A stretch of 64,000 nt of DNA, taken from positions 2,170,001 through 2,234,000 of the forward strand of contig OY970315.1 in the NCBI GenBank assembly GCA_963716525.1, read 5' to 3'. Positions 34,422 to 42,578 of the stretch are shown here, in pieces. The translations under genes and the position numbers were made by a program. The first letter of the stretch is position 1. Each line of letters starts with the position of its first letter. The notes beneath the pieces are model-generated. The model was not told where the DNA came from. It ran no database searches and saw nothing but the letters and a program-made list of their open reading frames with translations. This DNA is from JBBREP01 sp963716525. Its GTDB lineage: Bacteria > Actinomycetota > Acidimicrobiia > IMCC26256 > PALSA-610.

Positions 34422-35765
34422 GTGGTCGAATCCCGACGGCGCGTGACGATCGTGGTCGCAGCCGCGCTCGTTGCCGCGCTCGCCGGCTGCGCGAGCACCA
34501 CGTCGTCGAGCGCGGGTGGTGCCCGCACCCTCGAGGGTGGGGTGAAGATCCCCGGCGCGAAGTCGGCGGCGGCCGCGACCCCGAGGACAGTGGGCGTGAC
34601 GGTGTCGGATGTGCGGGGTGCGGGTGGTCCGATGAGTTTGGCGGTGTCGCCGTCGGTGGTGCCGGCGGGTGATGTGACGTTCGTGGTGAAGAACACGGGG
34701 ACGATCGAGCACGAGGCGGTGGTGTTGAAGACGGACTCGCCGTATAACCGGTTGCCGGTGACGTTTGGTGGTGATCCTCCGGGGCCGGTGAAGAGCGGTG
34801 CGAACAAGGTGAGTGAGGCGGCGAACGTTGGTGAGACGGGTGATCCGAACTTGAAGCCTGGTGGCACGCGGGTGTTCACCATCAAGGCCATGGCGGCGGG
34901 TCATTACGTGGTGGTGTGCAACCTGGCTGGTCACTATGCGGCGGGTATGCGCGCCGAGCTGACGGTGACCGACCCGGCGAGGACGGTGGGCGTGACGGTG
35001 TCGGATGTGCGGGGTGCGGGTGGTCCGATGAGTTTGGCGGTGTCGCCGTCGGTGGTGCCGGCGGGTGATGTGACGTTCGTGGTGAAGAACACGGGGACGA
35101 TCGAGCACGAGGCGGTGGTGTTGAAGACCGGTGTGGCGTATAACCGGTTGCCGGTGACGTTTGGTGGTGATCCTCCGGTGCCGGTGAAGAGCGGTGCGAA
35201 CAAGGTGGGTGAGGCGGCGAACGTTGGTGAGACGGGTGATCCGAACTTGAAGCCGGGTGACACGCGCGTGTTCACGATCAGCAAGATGGCGGCGGGTCAG
35301 TACGTGGTGGTGTGCAACCTGGCGGGTCATTACGCGGCGGGTATGCGCGCTGCGCTGACAGTGGTTCCTGCGGGCCCGATCGTGGATGTGACGGTGTCGG
35401 ATGTGCGGGGTGCGGGTGGCCCGATGAGTTTGGCGGTGTCGCCGTCGGTGGTGCCGGCGGGTGATGTGACGTTCGTGGTGAAGAACACGGGGACGATCGA
35501 GCACGAGGCGGTGGTGTTGAAGACCGGTGTGGCGTATAACCGGTTGCCGGTGACGTTTGGTGGTGATCCTCCGGTGCCGGTGAAGAGCGGTGCGAACAAG
35601 GTGGGTGAGGCGGCGAACGTTGGTGAGACGGGTGATCCGAACTTGAAGCCGGGTGACACGCGCGTGTTCACCATCAAGGCCATGGCGGCGGGCGGGTACG
35701 TGGTGGTGTGCAACCTGGCGGGTCACTACGCGGCGGGCATGCGCGCTGGGCTGACAGTGTCGTGA
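34422..35765 (+). CDS. triple-cupredoxin lipoprotein
   Basis: 447 residues. Signal peptide RRRVTIVVAAALVAALAGC with lipobox LAGC, a short linker, then three nearly identical 132-residue cupredoxin domains. Each has VTFVVKNTGTIEHEAVVLKT and a C-terminal VVVCNLAGHYAAGM, giving the His/Cys/His/Met ligands of a type-1 copper centre. Domains 2 and 3 differ by only a few residues. The repeat DNA uses TTG, GGT and GTG codons far more than its neighbours, while the leader uses host-like codons. First gene of the cytochrome b/Rieske operon, so it likely shuttles electrons at the outer membrane face. Confidence 0.9.
   Translation: MVESRRRVTIVVAAALVAALAGCASTTSSSAGGARTLEGGVKIPGAKSAAAATPRTVGVTVSDVRGAGGPMSLAVSPSVVPAGDVTFVVKNTGTIEHEAVVLKTDSPYNRLPVTFGGDPPGPVKSGANKVSEAANVGETGDPNLKPGGTRVFTIKAMAAGHYVVVCNLAGHYAAGMRAELTVTDPARTVGVTVSDVRGAGGPMSLAVSPSVVPAGDVTFVVKNTGTIEHEAVVLKTGVAYNRLPVTFGGDPPVPVKSGANKVGEAANVGETGDPNLKPGDTRVFTISKMAAGQYVVVCNLAGHYAAGMRAALTVVPAGPIVDVTVSDVRGAGGPMSLAVSPSVVPAGDVTFVVKNTGTIEHEAVVLKTGVAYNRLPVTFGGDPPVPVKSGANKVGEAANVGETGDPNLKPGDTRVFTIKAMAAGGYVVVCNLAGHYAAGMRAGLTVS
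34590..35762 (+). repeat. three 396-base tandem repeats encoding cupredoxin domains
   Basis: Copies start at 34590, 34986 and 35382, spaced exactly 396 bases, with the last truncated at the gene end. Most differences are single bases, and the linkers between copies differ the most. Recent duplication or ongoing gene conversion is implied. Confidence 0.9.
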
Positions 35766-35779
35766 GCAACGAGGTGACG

Positions 35780-36016
35780 ATGCCCGACGACACCGAGACG
35801 CGACCAACCATCGGGTGGCTGCGCGCGATCGGGTCGGCAGTCGTGATCCTCGTCGTCGCAATTGTGGCACTCGTGTACGGACCGAACTGGATCCTCACGA
35901 AGATCCACGGCAAGACGCGTAGCAGCCTGGTGGCCCTCGCGACCGCGGTGTTCTTCGTCCTGCTCCTTGCGCTGGCCTGGGGGCTGCGAAAGCTGCAGCA
36001 ACGGAAGGTCATCTGA
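35780..36016 (+). CDS. small membrane protein in the cytochrome b/Rieske operon
   Basis: 78 residues from ATG 35780 (GAGG five bases upstream; GTG 35762 overlapping the previous stop is possible). Two membrane helices (about 20-40, AIGSAVVILVVAIVALVYG, and about 53-72, VALATAVFFVLLLALAWGL) connected by a short basic loop. Its TGA overlaps the next ATG. Probably a small anchoring subunit of the complex; no family recognised. Confidence 0.7.
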   Translation: MPDDTETRPTIGWLRAIGSAVVILVVAIVALVYGPNWILTKIHGKTRSSLVALATAVFFVLLLALAWGLRKLQQRKVI

Positions 36017-37834
36017 TGCCCGCGCCGGCCATACCCGACTCCGACTGGCTGTGGGCCAACGAACCCTGCCGCGCCGCCTGCCCGGTGCACACCGATGCCG
36101 GTGCCTACGTGACCGCGATCGCAGAAGGCCGATTCGAAGCCGCGTATCTGATCGCGCGCGCGCCGAACCCGTTCCCCTCGGTGTGCGGGCGCGTGTGCGC
36201 CGCACCATGCGAGCGCGCGTGCCGGCGGGGCTCCGTCGACGCGCCGGTATCGATCCGCGCGCTCAAGCGATTCGTCACCGAACGCTTCGGCGTCGAGAGC
36301 TTCGCCGCGAGCACGGTGTGGCACGCTGCACACGGCGACGTGCCGCCCGCCGCTCTGCCGAGCATCGGCGTCGTAGGTGGCGGTCCGGCGGGATTGGCGG
36401 CCGCATGCGACCTCCGGCTCGCGGGGCATGCGGTCGCGCTCTACGAGGCGCACGACCGCCTCGGCGGCATGATGATCCTGGGCATTCCCGAGTACCGGCT
36501 GCCGCGCTCGCTGATCGCGCGTGGAGATCGATGCGATCATCGAGCTGGGCATCGACGTCGAGACGAATGCGCGCATCGGCGACACGCACTCGCTCGACGA
36601 GCTACTCGACCGGCATGCCGCGTTGTTTCTTGCGGTTGGTACCGGCCGGGCGCGCGATCTCGATCTCCCAGGTCACGACCTCGACGGTGTGCTGCGCGTG
36701 GTCGAGTACCTGCTCAACGTGAACCAGGGGTTCCGGGTCGAGCTCGGCGAGCGGGTGGTGGTCGTCGGTGGTGGCAACGTCGCGTTCGACGCGGCGCGCA
36801 CGGCCTTGCGCGCGGCATCGGCCGGCGAGGCACCCCCGTCACCCGTGGCACTGGGCCCGGCGTCGGACGACGACGCGCGCCGTGCGATGACGACCACCTT
36901 CGATGTCGCACGCGCGGCGCGCCGCGCCGGCGTCCAAGACGTCACGATCGTGGCGTTGGAGTCGCCCACGGAGATCCCGGCTGATCCCGAGGAGATCGAC
37001 GAGGCCGAGCGCGAAGGCATCCGCATCGTCTACCGGCGGGGACCGCAACGCTTCCTCGGAAACGGCCGGCTCACGGGCCTCGAGACGATCGCCGTCACCT
37101 CCGTGTTCGACGCGAACGGACGTTTCTCGCCCACGTTCGCGCCCGGCACGGAGGAGGTCATCCCCGCCGATACCGTCATCCTCGCGGTGGGCCAGGCCGC
37201 CGACGTGACGTTTGCCGACGCGATCAGCCTCGAACGCACGGCCGGTGGTGGCCTGCGCATCGACTCGGAGACGCTGCGCACGTCGCACGACCGAATCTGG
37301 GCCGGTGGCGACGTCGCTCGTGGTCCCCGCAACCTGATCGACGCCATCGCCGACGGCCGGCGCGCCGCCGCGTCGATCCACGCGACGCTCACGGGAGCGA
37401 CGCTTCCGGGGACTGCGGACGGCCACGAGGTACGCGTCGAGCTGCGTCGTGGCTTCCGGCGCATCGACAGTGACTACGACGCCATCCCGCGCCAGGCCGT
37501 GCCTGCCACACCGACCGAACGGCGGGTGGGGTTCGGCGAAGTGGAGACCGGCTACGACGAACGCGAGGCCCGCCTCGAGGGCCTGCGGTGCCTGCGTTGT
37601 TTCGACAACGTGATGCTGTCGCCCGAACTCTGCATCCTCTGCGGTCTCTGCGTCGACGTCTGCCCGCCGAACTGCATCACGATCGCCCGTGCCGACGCGG
37701 TCGGCGCCGGCAACGAGCAGCAGTCGGTGCTGCTCCTCGACGAGGACCTCTGCATCCGGTGTGGGTTGTGCGTCAACCGGTGCCCGCCGGGCGCACTGTC
37801 GATGGTCCATGCGAAGGAGTTGGCCCATGACTGA
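36016..37834 (+). CDS. GltD-like NAD(P)H flavoprotein with ferredoxin tail, frameshifted
   Basis: About 605 residues after repair. An N-terminal Cys-rich helical domain (CRAACPVHTDAGAYV, CGRVCAAPCERACRRG) precedes the FAD site VVGGGPAGLAAACDL and LGIPEYRLPRSLIAR. One extra G at 36523-36524 shifts the frame, which resumes EIDAIIELGIDVETN. The NAD(P)H site is VVVVGGGNVAFDAARTAL. The C-terminus has two [4Fe-4S] motifs (CILCGLCVDVCPPNC and CIRCGLCVNRCPPGA). Homologous subunits serve glutamate synthase, Nfn and dihydropyrimidine dehydrogenase. No glutamate-synthase large subunit is present; instead cytochrome b follows, overlapping by eight bases, suggesting electron entry to the quinone pool. Confidence 0.85.
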
Positions 37835-39188
37835 CGTCGAGACGAAGGGTCTCGAGCCGGGGCGGACGTCCGTCGACCACGGGCTCACAGCACGCGTCAA
37901 GCGCAGCGACGTGTGGCGATCCGCGTTTCGCCACGCCCAGACGGACACGCCGCGCGGCCGCGCGCTCCAGTCGTTCAGCAATGTGTTCCTGCACGTGTAT
38001 CCGGTCAAGGTGCCGAACCGCGTGCTGCGGCTGCGCTACTCGCTCCGGCTCGGGTTCATCGCCGCGGTGCTGTTCGGCGTGCTCCTCGTGACGGGCGTGT
38101 ACCTCATGTTCGTGTACACGCCGTCGGTGGGCTCCGCGTATGGCGACATGCAGCATCTCAAGACGGGCGTAGGTTTCGGCCAGCTGATCCGCAACGTGCA
38201 CCGCTGGTCGGCGCACCTGATGGTGCTCGTCGTGGCACTGCACCTGGTGCGCGTCTTCTACGCCGGCGCGTACAAGCGGCCACGCGAGTTCAACTGGGTC
38301 ATCGGCGTGATGCTGCTGCTGCTCACGCTTGGGTTCTCGTTCACCGGCTACCTCCTCCCGTGGGACCAGCTGTCGTACTGGGCCGTGACCGTGGGCACGA
38401 ACCTCGTGCACTACGTGCCGCTGGTCGGCAACCGGTTGCAGGACCTGCTGATCGGAGGCCCCCAGATCGGGCAGGCGACACTCCTGCGCTTCTACGCGCT
38501 CCATGTCGCAGTGTTGCCGTTCCTGCTGGCGGTGATGCTCACGGTGCACATCTGGCGAGTGCGCAAGGACGGATTCGCGGTCGAGCGCTCGACCGTCGGG
38601 GCGTTCGCGGAGGAGGCGACGGACCGGCCCGGTACGGGTGCTGTTCCCGCGGCAACAGCGGCCGAGCCGATGGCGCGAGCGGCGCCGGAGCTTTACGGCG
38701 GCAGGGTGCGGTTGCTCGGGGTCGTCGACCGGGAGTCGGTCACCGAGGCACAGCGGCCTGTCGACGACACCGTGTTTACCTGGCCCCATCTGATGGTCCG
38801 CCACGTCGTGGTGGCGCTCGGCACGCTGGCTGTGGTGCTCGGCCTCGGTGCGCTGTTCGCCGCCCCCTTGCGCGGGCTCGCCAACCCGAACGTGACGCCA
38901 GAACCGGCGAAGGCACCGTGGTACTTCGCCGGCCTGCAGGAGTTGCTCTCGCGTTTCGACCCTCTTGTGGCGGGCATCCTGGTACCGGGTGCCGCGGTGA
39001 TGCTGCTCGTGCTCCTGCCGTACATCGACCGCAACGGCGATACGCGCGCTCGCTACCGCAAGGTCGCGGTCGCGCTGTTCTCGCTACTGCTCGCGATCGT
39101 CGTCGTGTTGACCGTGATCGGAGTGTTCTTCCGCGGGCCGGGCTGGAAGTTCATCGCTCCGTGGACCCATTCGTACGTCGAGATGTAG
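37827..39188 (+). CDS. cytochrome b subunit, fused b6/subunit-IV type
   Basis: 453 residues. Haem ligands His125 and His139 in HRWSAHLMVLVVALH are 13 residues apart, and His226 and His241 in LHVAVLPFLLAVMLTVH are 14 apart, the cytochrome b6 spacing. The linker (about 255-315) is hydrophilic, then a subunit-IV-like part with further helices. The quinol-site motif reads AKAPWYFAGLQELL instead of PEWY, so the Glu of that motif is missing, as in some menaquinol-type complexes. Followed at 12 bases by the Rieske gene. Its partner reductant is likely the upstream flavoprotein or menaquinol. Confidence 0.9.
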   Translation: MTDVETKGLEPGRTSVDHGLTARVKRSDVWRSAFRHAQTDTPRGRALQSFSNVFLHVYPVKVPNRVLRLRYSLRLGFIAAVLFGVLLVTGVYLMFVYTPSVGSAYGDMQHLKTGVGFGQLIRNVHRWSAHLMVLVVALHLVRVFYAGAYKRPREFNWVIGVMLLLLTLGFSFTGYLLPWDQLSYWAVTVGTNLVHYVPLVGNRLQDLLIGGPQIGQATLLRFYALHVAVLPFLLAVMLTVHIWRVRKDGFAVERSTVGAFAEEATDRPGTGAVPAATAAEPMARAAPELYGGRVRLLGVVDRESVTEAQRPVDDTVFTWPHLMVRHVVVALGTLAVVLGLGALFAAPLRGLANPNVTPEPAKAPWYFAGLQELLSRFDPLVAGILVPGAAVMLLVLLPYIDRNGDTRARYRKVAVALFSLLLAIVVVLTVIGVFFRGPGWKFIAPWTHSYVEM

Positions 39189-39200
39189 GGAGGAGACGCC

Positions 39201-39698
39201 ATGGACCGCACGAGTCGACGTGACCTCTTGCGCAACGGCTGGAAGCTCGGCGGCGCGCTGCTCGCCGGCGCCGCGGCCTACACCGGCTACGAGGCACTAC
39301 GCCCGCTCGGGTCGGGAGCGAGCGGGGCAAGGATCACCGTGGGCAGCACGTCGAGCTTCGCGACCAACACGAGCACCTACGTGGCCGCGGGACGGATGTA
39401 CGTCGTCAACGCCGATGACTACATCTTCGCGTTGTCCCAAAAGTGCCCACACCTCGGATGCCACGTGCCCTTTTGCGAGAGCTCGGGCCGTTTCGAATGC
39501 CCATGCCACGGGTCGGTGTACGACCTTGCCGGCGAGTACATCAAGGGTCCCGCACCGCGTGGGATGGACCGCTACGACGTGAAGCTCGTCGGTCAGAACG
39601 TGGTTGTCGACACGGGCACGTTGATGTCCGGTCCACCGCGGGGCGCGAACCACTTCCTCACACCGCCCAAGGGCCCGAGCTGCATCGGGAAGGCCTGA
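39201..39698 (+). CDS. Rieske iron-sulfur protein
   Basis: 165 residues. A twin-arginine-like start (DRTSRRDLLRNGWKLGG) precedes one membrane helix (about 18-35), then the Rieske fold with KCPHLGCHVPFCESSGRF and CPCHGSVYD, giving the two Cys and two His of the [2Fe-2S] cluster. A strong GGGAGGAG precedes ATG 39201. Tat export of the folded protein is expected. It forms the catalytic core with the cytochrome b encoded just before. Confidence 0.92.
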   Translation: MDRTSRRDLLRNGWKLGGALLAGAAAYTGYEALRPLGSGASGARITVGSTSSFATNTSTYVAAGRMYVVNADDYIFALSQKCPHLGCHVPFCESSGRFECPCHGSVYDLAGEYIKGPAPRGMDRYDVKLVGQNVVVDTGTLMSGPPRGANHFLTPPKGPSCIGKA

Positions 39699-39699
39699 C

Positions 39700-40182
39700 G
39701 TGCCGCGCGAACGTCCCCAACCGCCGCCGTTCGAGCCCGAGTGGCTCGAACGCAGCCTGAACCGGTATCTCACGTGGGGCCTGTTCTTCATGGTGCTGCT
39801 GCTCGCGGGCTTCGTCACCTACGGGGTACGGGAGCCGACGCTGCGCAAGAATGCGCAGCGCGCGCAGACCGCGAGCTACACCAGCATCGGGCGGAAGCTC
39901 TTCGCCGCGGATTGCGCCCAGTGCCACGGCACGAACGCGACCGGCGGTGGCAGCGCACCGACGCTGAACTCGACCCAGTTCTTGAAGAACACGTCCGACA
40001 ACCAGATCTTCGCTCTGGTGTCCGGCGGCGTGTCAGGCACTGAGATGCCCGCCTGGAATCTCGACTACGGCGGCACGTTCACCGACGAGCAGGTGCGGCA
40101 GGTCGTGACGTTCCTCCGCTCGCTCGAAGCGCATGCCCCGAGCGTCCCGACGTGGCGGCAAGCGGCGAAGGCCACGCGCTGA
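39700..40182 (+). CDS. membrane-anchored monohaem cytochrome c
   Basis: 160 residues from GTG 39700, two bases after the Rieske stop. An N-terminal transmembrane helix (about 24-43, LTWGLFFMVLLLAGFVTYGV) anchors a cytochrome c domain with the haem motif CAQCHG and an axial Met in GTEMPAWN. The final part (FTDEQVRQVVTFLRSL) is the typical terminal helix. Probable electron acceptor of the Rieske protein, passing electrons to the cupredoxins or an oxidase. Confidence 0.9.
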   Translation: MPRERPQPPPFEPEWLERSLNRYLTWGLFFMVLLLAGFVTYGVREPTLRKNAQRAQTASYTSIGRKLFAADCAQCHGTNATGGGSAPTLNSTQFLKNTSDNQIFALVSGGVSGTEMPAWNLDYGGTFTDEQVRQVVTFLRSLEAHAPSVPTWRQAAKATR

Positions 40183-40200
40183 CAGGTCGGGATCCCGCGA

Positions 40201-40629
40201 TCACGGCCCCGTGGTGAGCGCGCCGGTATCGGCCATGATCCGGCGGCCGGTCACCTGTTCCGCGTGGATGCGCACGTAGTCGTTGCGCCATTCCCCGGCC
40301 CACGGTTCGAGCGCGAGCTCGGTGGCGCGCTCCACGTCGACGGCCGACTCGACCCGCTCGGCGTGCCCCACCACGTTGACGCTCCAGCCGGTGTGGCGGG
40401 CCGGTTCGGCGCCGTCGATCTCGAACACGACCGTCTGCCCGAGCACCGCAGCGATCAGCTTCTCGCCCGGCGCGGTGCGGATGATCACGTCGCCGTCGAG
40501 CATGCCGTACAGCACCGGCAGGATCGCCGGGTGCGGGCCGCTCCACACGGCGATCCGCCCGATGGAGTGGTTGCGCAGGAGGGCTTCGCACTCGTCGCCG
40601 CCGAGGATCTCGAGACCGAATGACGTCAT
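40201..40629 (-). CDS. pyridoxamine 5'-phosphate oxidase-family (FMN split-barrel) protein
   Basis: 142 residues: GGDECEALLRNHSIGRIAVWSG, ILPVLYGMLDGDVIIRTAPGEKLIAAV, then SVNVVGHAERVES, the compact PPOX fold used by F420- or FMN-binding actinobacterial proteins. The fold is common in hypoxia/dormancy regulons. A DevR-like box lies at 40665-40679. Catalytic role unknown. Convergent with the cytochrome c gene, 18 bases apart. Confidence 0.82.
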   Translation of the reverse strand: MTSFGLEILGGDECEALLRNHSIGRIAVWSGPHPAILPVLYGMLDGDVIIRTAPGEKLIAAVLGQTVVFEIDGAEPARHTGWSVNVVGHAERVESAVDVERATELALEPWAGEWRNDYVRIHAEQVTGRRIMADTGALTTGP

Positions 40630-40664
40630 GTACCGAGTTTCGTCGCGCCGCGCACCGTCGCGCC

Positions 40665-40679
40665 AGGGACGAAGGTCAT
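40665..40679 (-). promoter_or_regulatory. possible DevR/DosR-like box
   Basis: AGGGACGAAGGTCAT has the GGGAC-N4-GTC core of DevR boxes. Its centre lies 43 bases upstream of ATG 40629, compatible with an activator site if the transcript is leaderless. One half-site is degenerate, so confidence is low. Confidence 0.3.
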
Positions 40680-40742
40680 CGGCTCAGGCGGCACCGCGAT
40701 TCGGGACGGCCGCGCAGGCCACCTCCATGTCAGGCGCCCACG

Positions 40743-41183
40743 TCAGGCGCCGCCGGGCGCGCTGCGCGCCCGGTCGCGGAGTGCGCTGAGCACCGAGCGC
40801 GCACGCGTCGGGTCGACGCCGAGCCAGACGCACGCGGTGTCGAGGGTGGCGAACTGCATGCTCGTGAGGCCCGGCACATGCACCTCGTGCTCCATCAGGT
40901 GGCGCGCCTTGTCCCACGAGGAGTCCGGCACGATGGCCAGGCGCAAACCGCCGAGCCGCGCCGACTGCTCGCTGAACCGCCGGCCGATCTCCGCGAGATC
41001 GGGCTCGGCGAACAGGTCGGAGTCGGCGGTCTGGAGGTCGACGATCCAGCGCGGGCCGGGAGGGAAGGCGGGGTCGGCGATGAGGTCGTCGAAGTGCCGG
41101 TCCCATTCCTCGGGCGTGACGTTGCCGTGCCACACCACGAACGTGCACCCGAGCTCGTAGTCGCACTTCGACGCGATCGGCAC
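40743..41183 (-). CDS. conserved hypothetical protein, STAS/SpoIIAA-like
   Basis: About 146 residues from GTG 41183 (start uncertain; the frame continues upstream without a good ribosome site). The pattern CTFVVWHGNVTPEEWDRHFDDLIAD, then GPRWIVDLQTADS and LRLAIVPDSSWDKARHL, with FATLDTACVWLGVD near the end, matches the alpha-beta STAS-like proteins common in environmental bacteria. No catalytic residue. Divergent from the SRPBCC gene. Confidence 0.6.
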   Translation of the reverse strand: MPIASKCDYELGCTFVVWHGNVTPEEWDRHFDDLIADPAFPPGPRWIVDLQTADSDLFAEPDLAEIGRRFSEQSARLGGLRLAIVPDSSWDKARHLMEHEVHVPGLTSMQFATLDTACVWLGVDPTRARSVLSALRDRARSAPGGA

Positions 41184-41280
41184 CGGAACATCGTCGCGCG
41201 CAGGGAGGAGCCGCGCCGCGCGCCGGAGGCCGGGCTGGGCGATCGTGCGGCCGCACCGGTGAGGGTGGCAGGATGCCGCC

Positions 41281-41742
41281 ATGGCTGGCGAGCGCATCGA
41301 AGTCGAGCGAACGATCACGGCGGATCCGGCAACCGTCTTCGCCGTGCTCACCGATCCGCAGGGGCACGTGCGCATCGACAGCTCCGGGATGCTCATGAGC
41401 GCAGAGGGCGAGCGCGTCGCCGCGGTGGGGGACACCTTCGTCGTACACATGGACCGTGAGGCGCTCAACGACATGCCGCTCGGTGAGTACGACGTGACGA
41501 TCCTCATCACCGACTTCGAGCCGGACCGCGAGATCGCATGGACGGTCACGGGCAACTTCGACATCGGCCATCGCTACGGCTACCGGCTCGAGCCGATCGA
41601 CGGAGGCACGCTCGTCACCTCGTACTACGACTGGTCGACGATCGGCGACAACTGGAAGGAGCTCGGCATCTTCCCGGTGATCTCGGAGGGTGCGCTGCGA
41701 GCGACGCTCGGCATCCTGGCGCGGACCGTGCAGGCTCCCTGA
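41281..41742 (+). CDS. SRPBCC/polyketide cyclase-like protein
   Basis: 153 residues. IEVERTITADPATVFAVLTDPQGHVRID is the start of the helix-grip (START-like) fold, ending EGALRATLGILARTVQ, the long C-terminal helix. It binds a hydrophobic ligand in a central cavity. TGATG overlap with the dehydrogenase downstream begins a four-gene operon to 44703. Ligand unknown. Confidence 0.8.
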   Translation: MAGERIEVERTITADPATVFAVLTDPQGHVRIDSSGMLMSAEGERVAAVGDTFVVHMDREALNDMPLGEYDVTILITDFEPDREIAWTVTGNFDIGHRYGYRLEPIDGGTLVTSYYDWSTIGDNWKELGIFPVISEGALRATLGILARTVQAP

Positions 41743-42578
41743 TGCGCGTCGGGTTCATCGGGCTCGGGAGCCAGGGCGCCGGCATGGCGCAGCGCATCAT
41801 CGAACAGGGCCTGCCCACCACGCTGTGGGCCCGACGGGCGGCGGCGCTCGAACCGTTCGCAGCCACGGCCGCCGAGATCGCGTCCGATCCGGTCGCGCTC
41901 GGCCGCGCGAGCGACGTCGTCGGCATCTGCGTCACCGACGGCGCGGCGGTGCGCGAGGTGACACTCGCACCGAATGGGGTGCTGGCCGGGATGACCGAAG
42001 GCAGTGTGCTCGCGTTGCACTCGACGATCGGCACCGACGACTGCTTCGAGATCGCCGAAGCGGCCGCCGCGTCGGGTGTCGCGGTGATCGACGCACCGGT
42101 GAGCGGCGGTGGGGCCGCCGCGGCCTCGGGCCGGTTGTCGGTGTACGTCGGCGGCGACCCGGGCGCGATGGCGTGGGCGCGATCCGTGCTCGAGACGTAC
42201 GGCGATCCCGTGCTCCACATGGGTGGGCTCGGCAGCGGACTTCGTACGAAGCTGCTCAACAACGCCTTGAACGCTGCGCACTTCGCGCTCGCTCACGACG
42301 CGATGGCGCTCGGGGCGACGCTCGGTCTCGACGCCGCGGCGCTCGGTGACGCGCTGCGCAGCGGGAGCGGCCGTAGCTACGCGCTGGACGTGTTCGTGGG
42401 CCTCGGCTCCTTCGATGCAGTCGCCGGCATGATCGGGCCGATCATGGCCAAGGACATCGGCTTGTTCGCCGAAGCGTCGCCCCCGGAGAGCGAACGAGCA
42501 GTGCTGCTCGCCGCGGCCGACCGCTTCCTCGGACTGCTCGGACACCCGCGCGATCTCGCCGGAGCGCGCGGGCGATGA
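41742..42578 (+). CDS. beta-hydroxyacid dehydrogenase (3-hydroxyisobutyrate dehydrogenase family)
   Basis: 278 residues. The Rossmann start VGFIGLGSQGAGMAQRI, substrate loop VIDAPVSGGGAAAASGRLSV, and catalytic Lys in TKLLNNALN are diagnostic. LHSTIGTDD corresponds to the LDSSTV-like segment. It oxidises a 3-hydroxy acid or reduces an imine/semialdehyde with NAD(P). Coupled to both neighbours by four-base overlap. Confidence 0.86.
   Translation: MRVGFIGLGSQGAGMAQRIIEQGLPTTLWARRAAALEPFAATAAEIASDPVALGRASDVVGICVTDGAAVREVTLAPNGVLAGMTEGSVLALHSTIGTDDCFEIAEAAAASGVAVIDAPVSGGGAAAASGRLSVYVGGDPGAMAWARSVLETYGDPVLHMGGLGSGLRTKLLNNALNAAHFALAHDAMALGATLGLDAAALGDALRSGSGRSYALDVFVGLGSFDAVAGMIGPIMAKDIGLFAEASPPESERAVLLAAADRFLGLLGHPRDLAGARGR

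Noticed and set aside
34140..35870. Minus-strand ORF of His/Arg/Thr repeats
   Set aside because: Shadow of the cupredoxin repeats.
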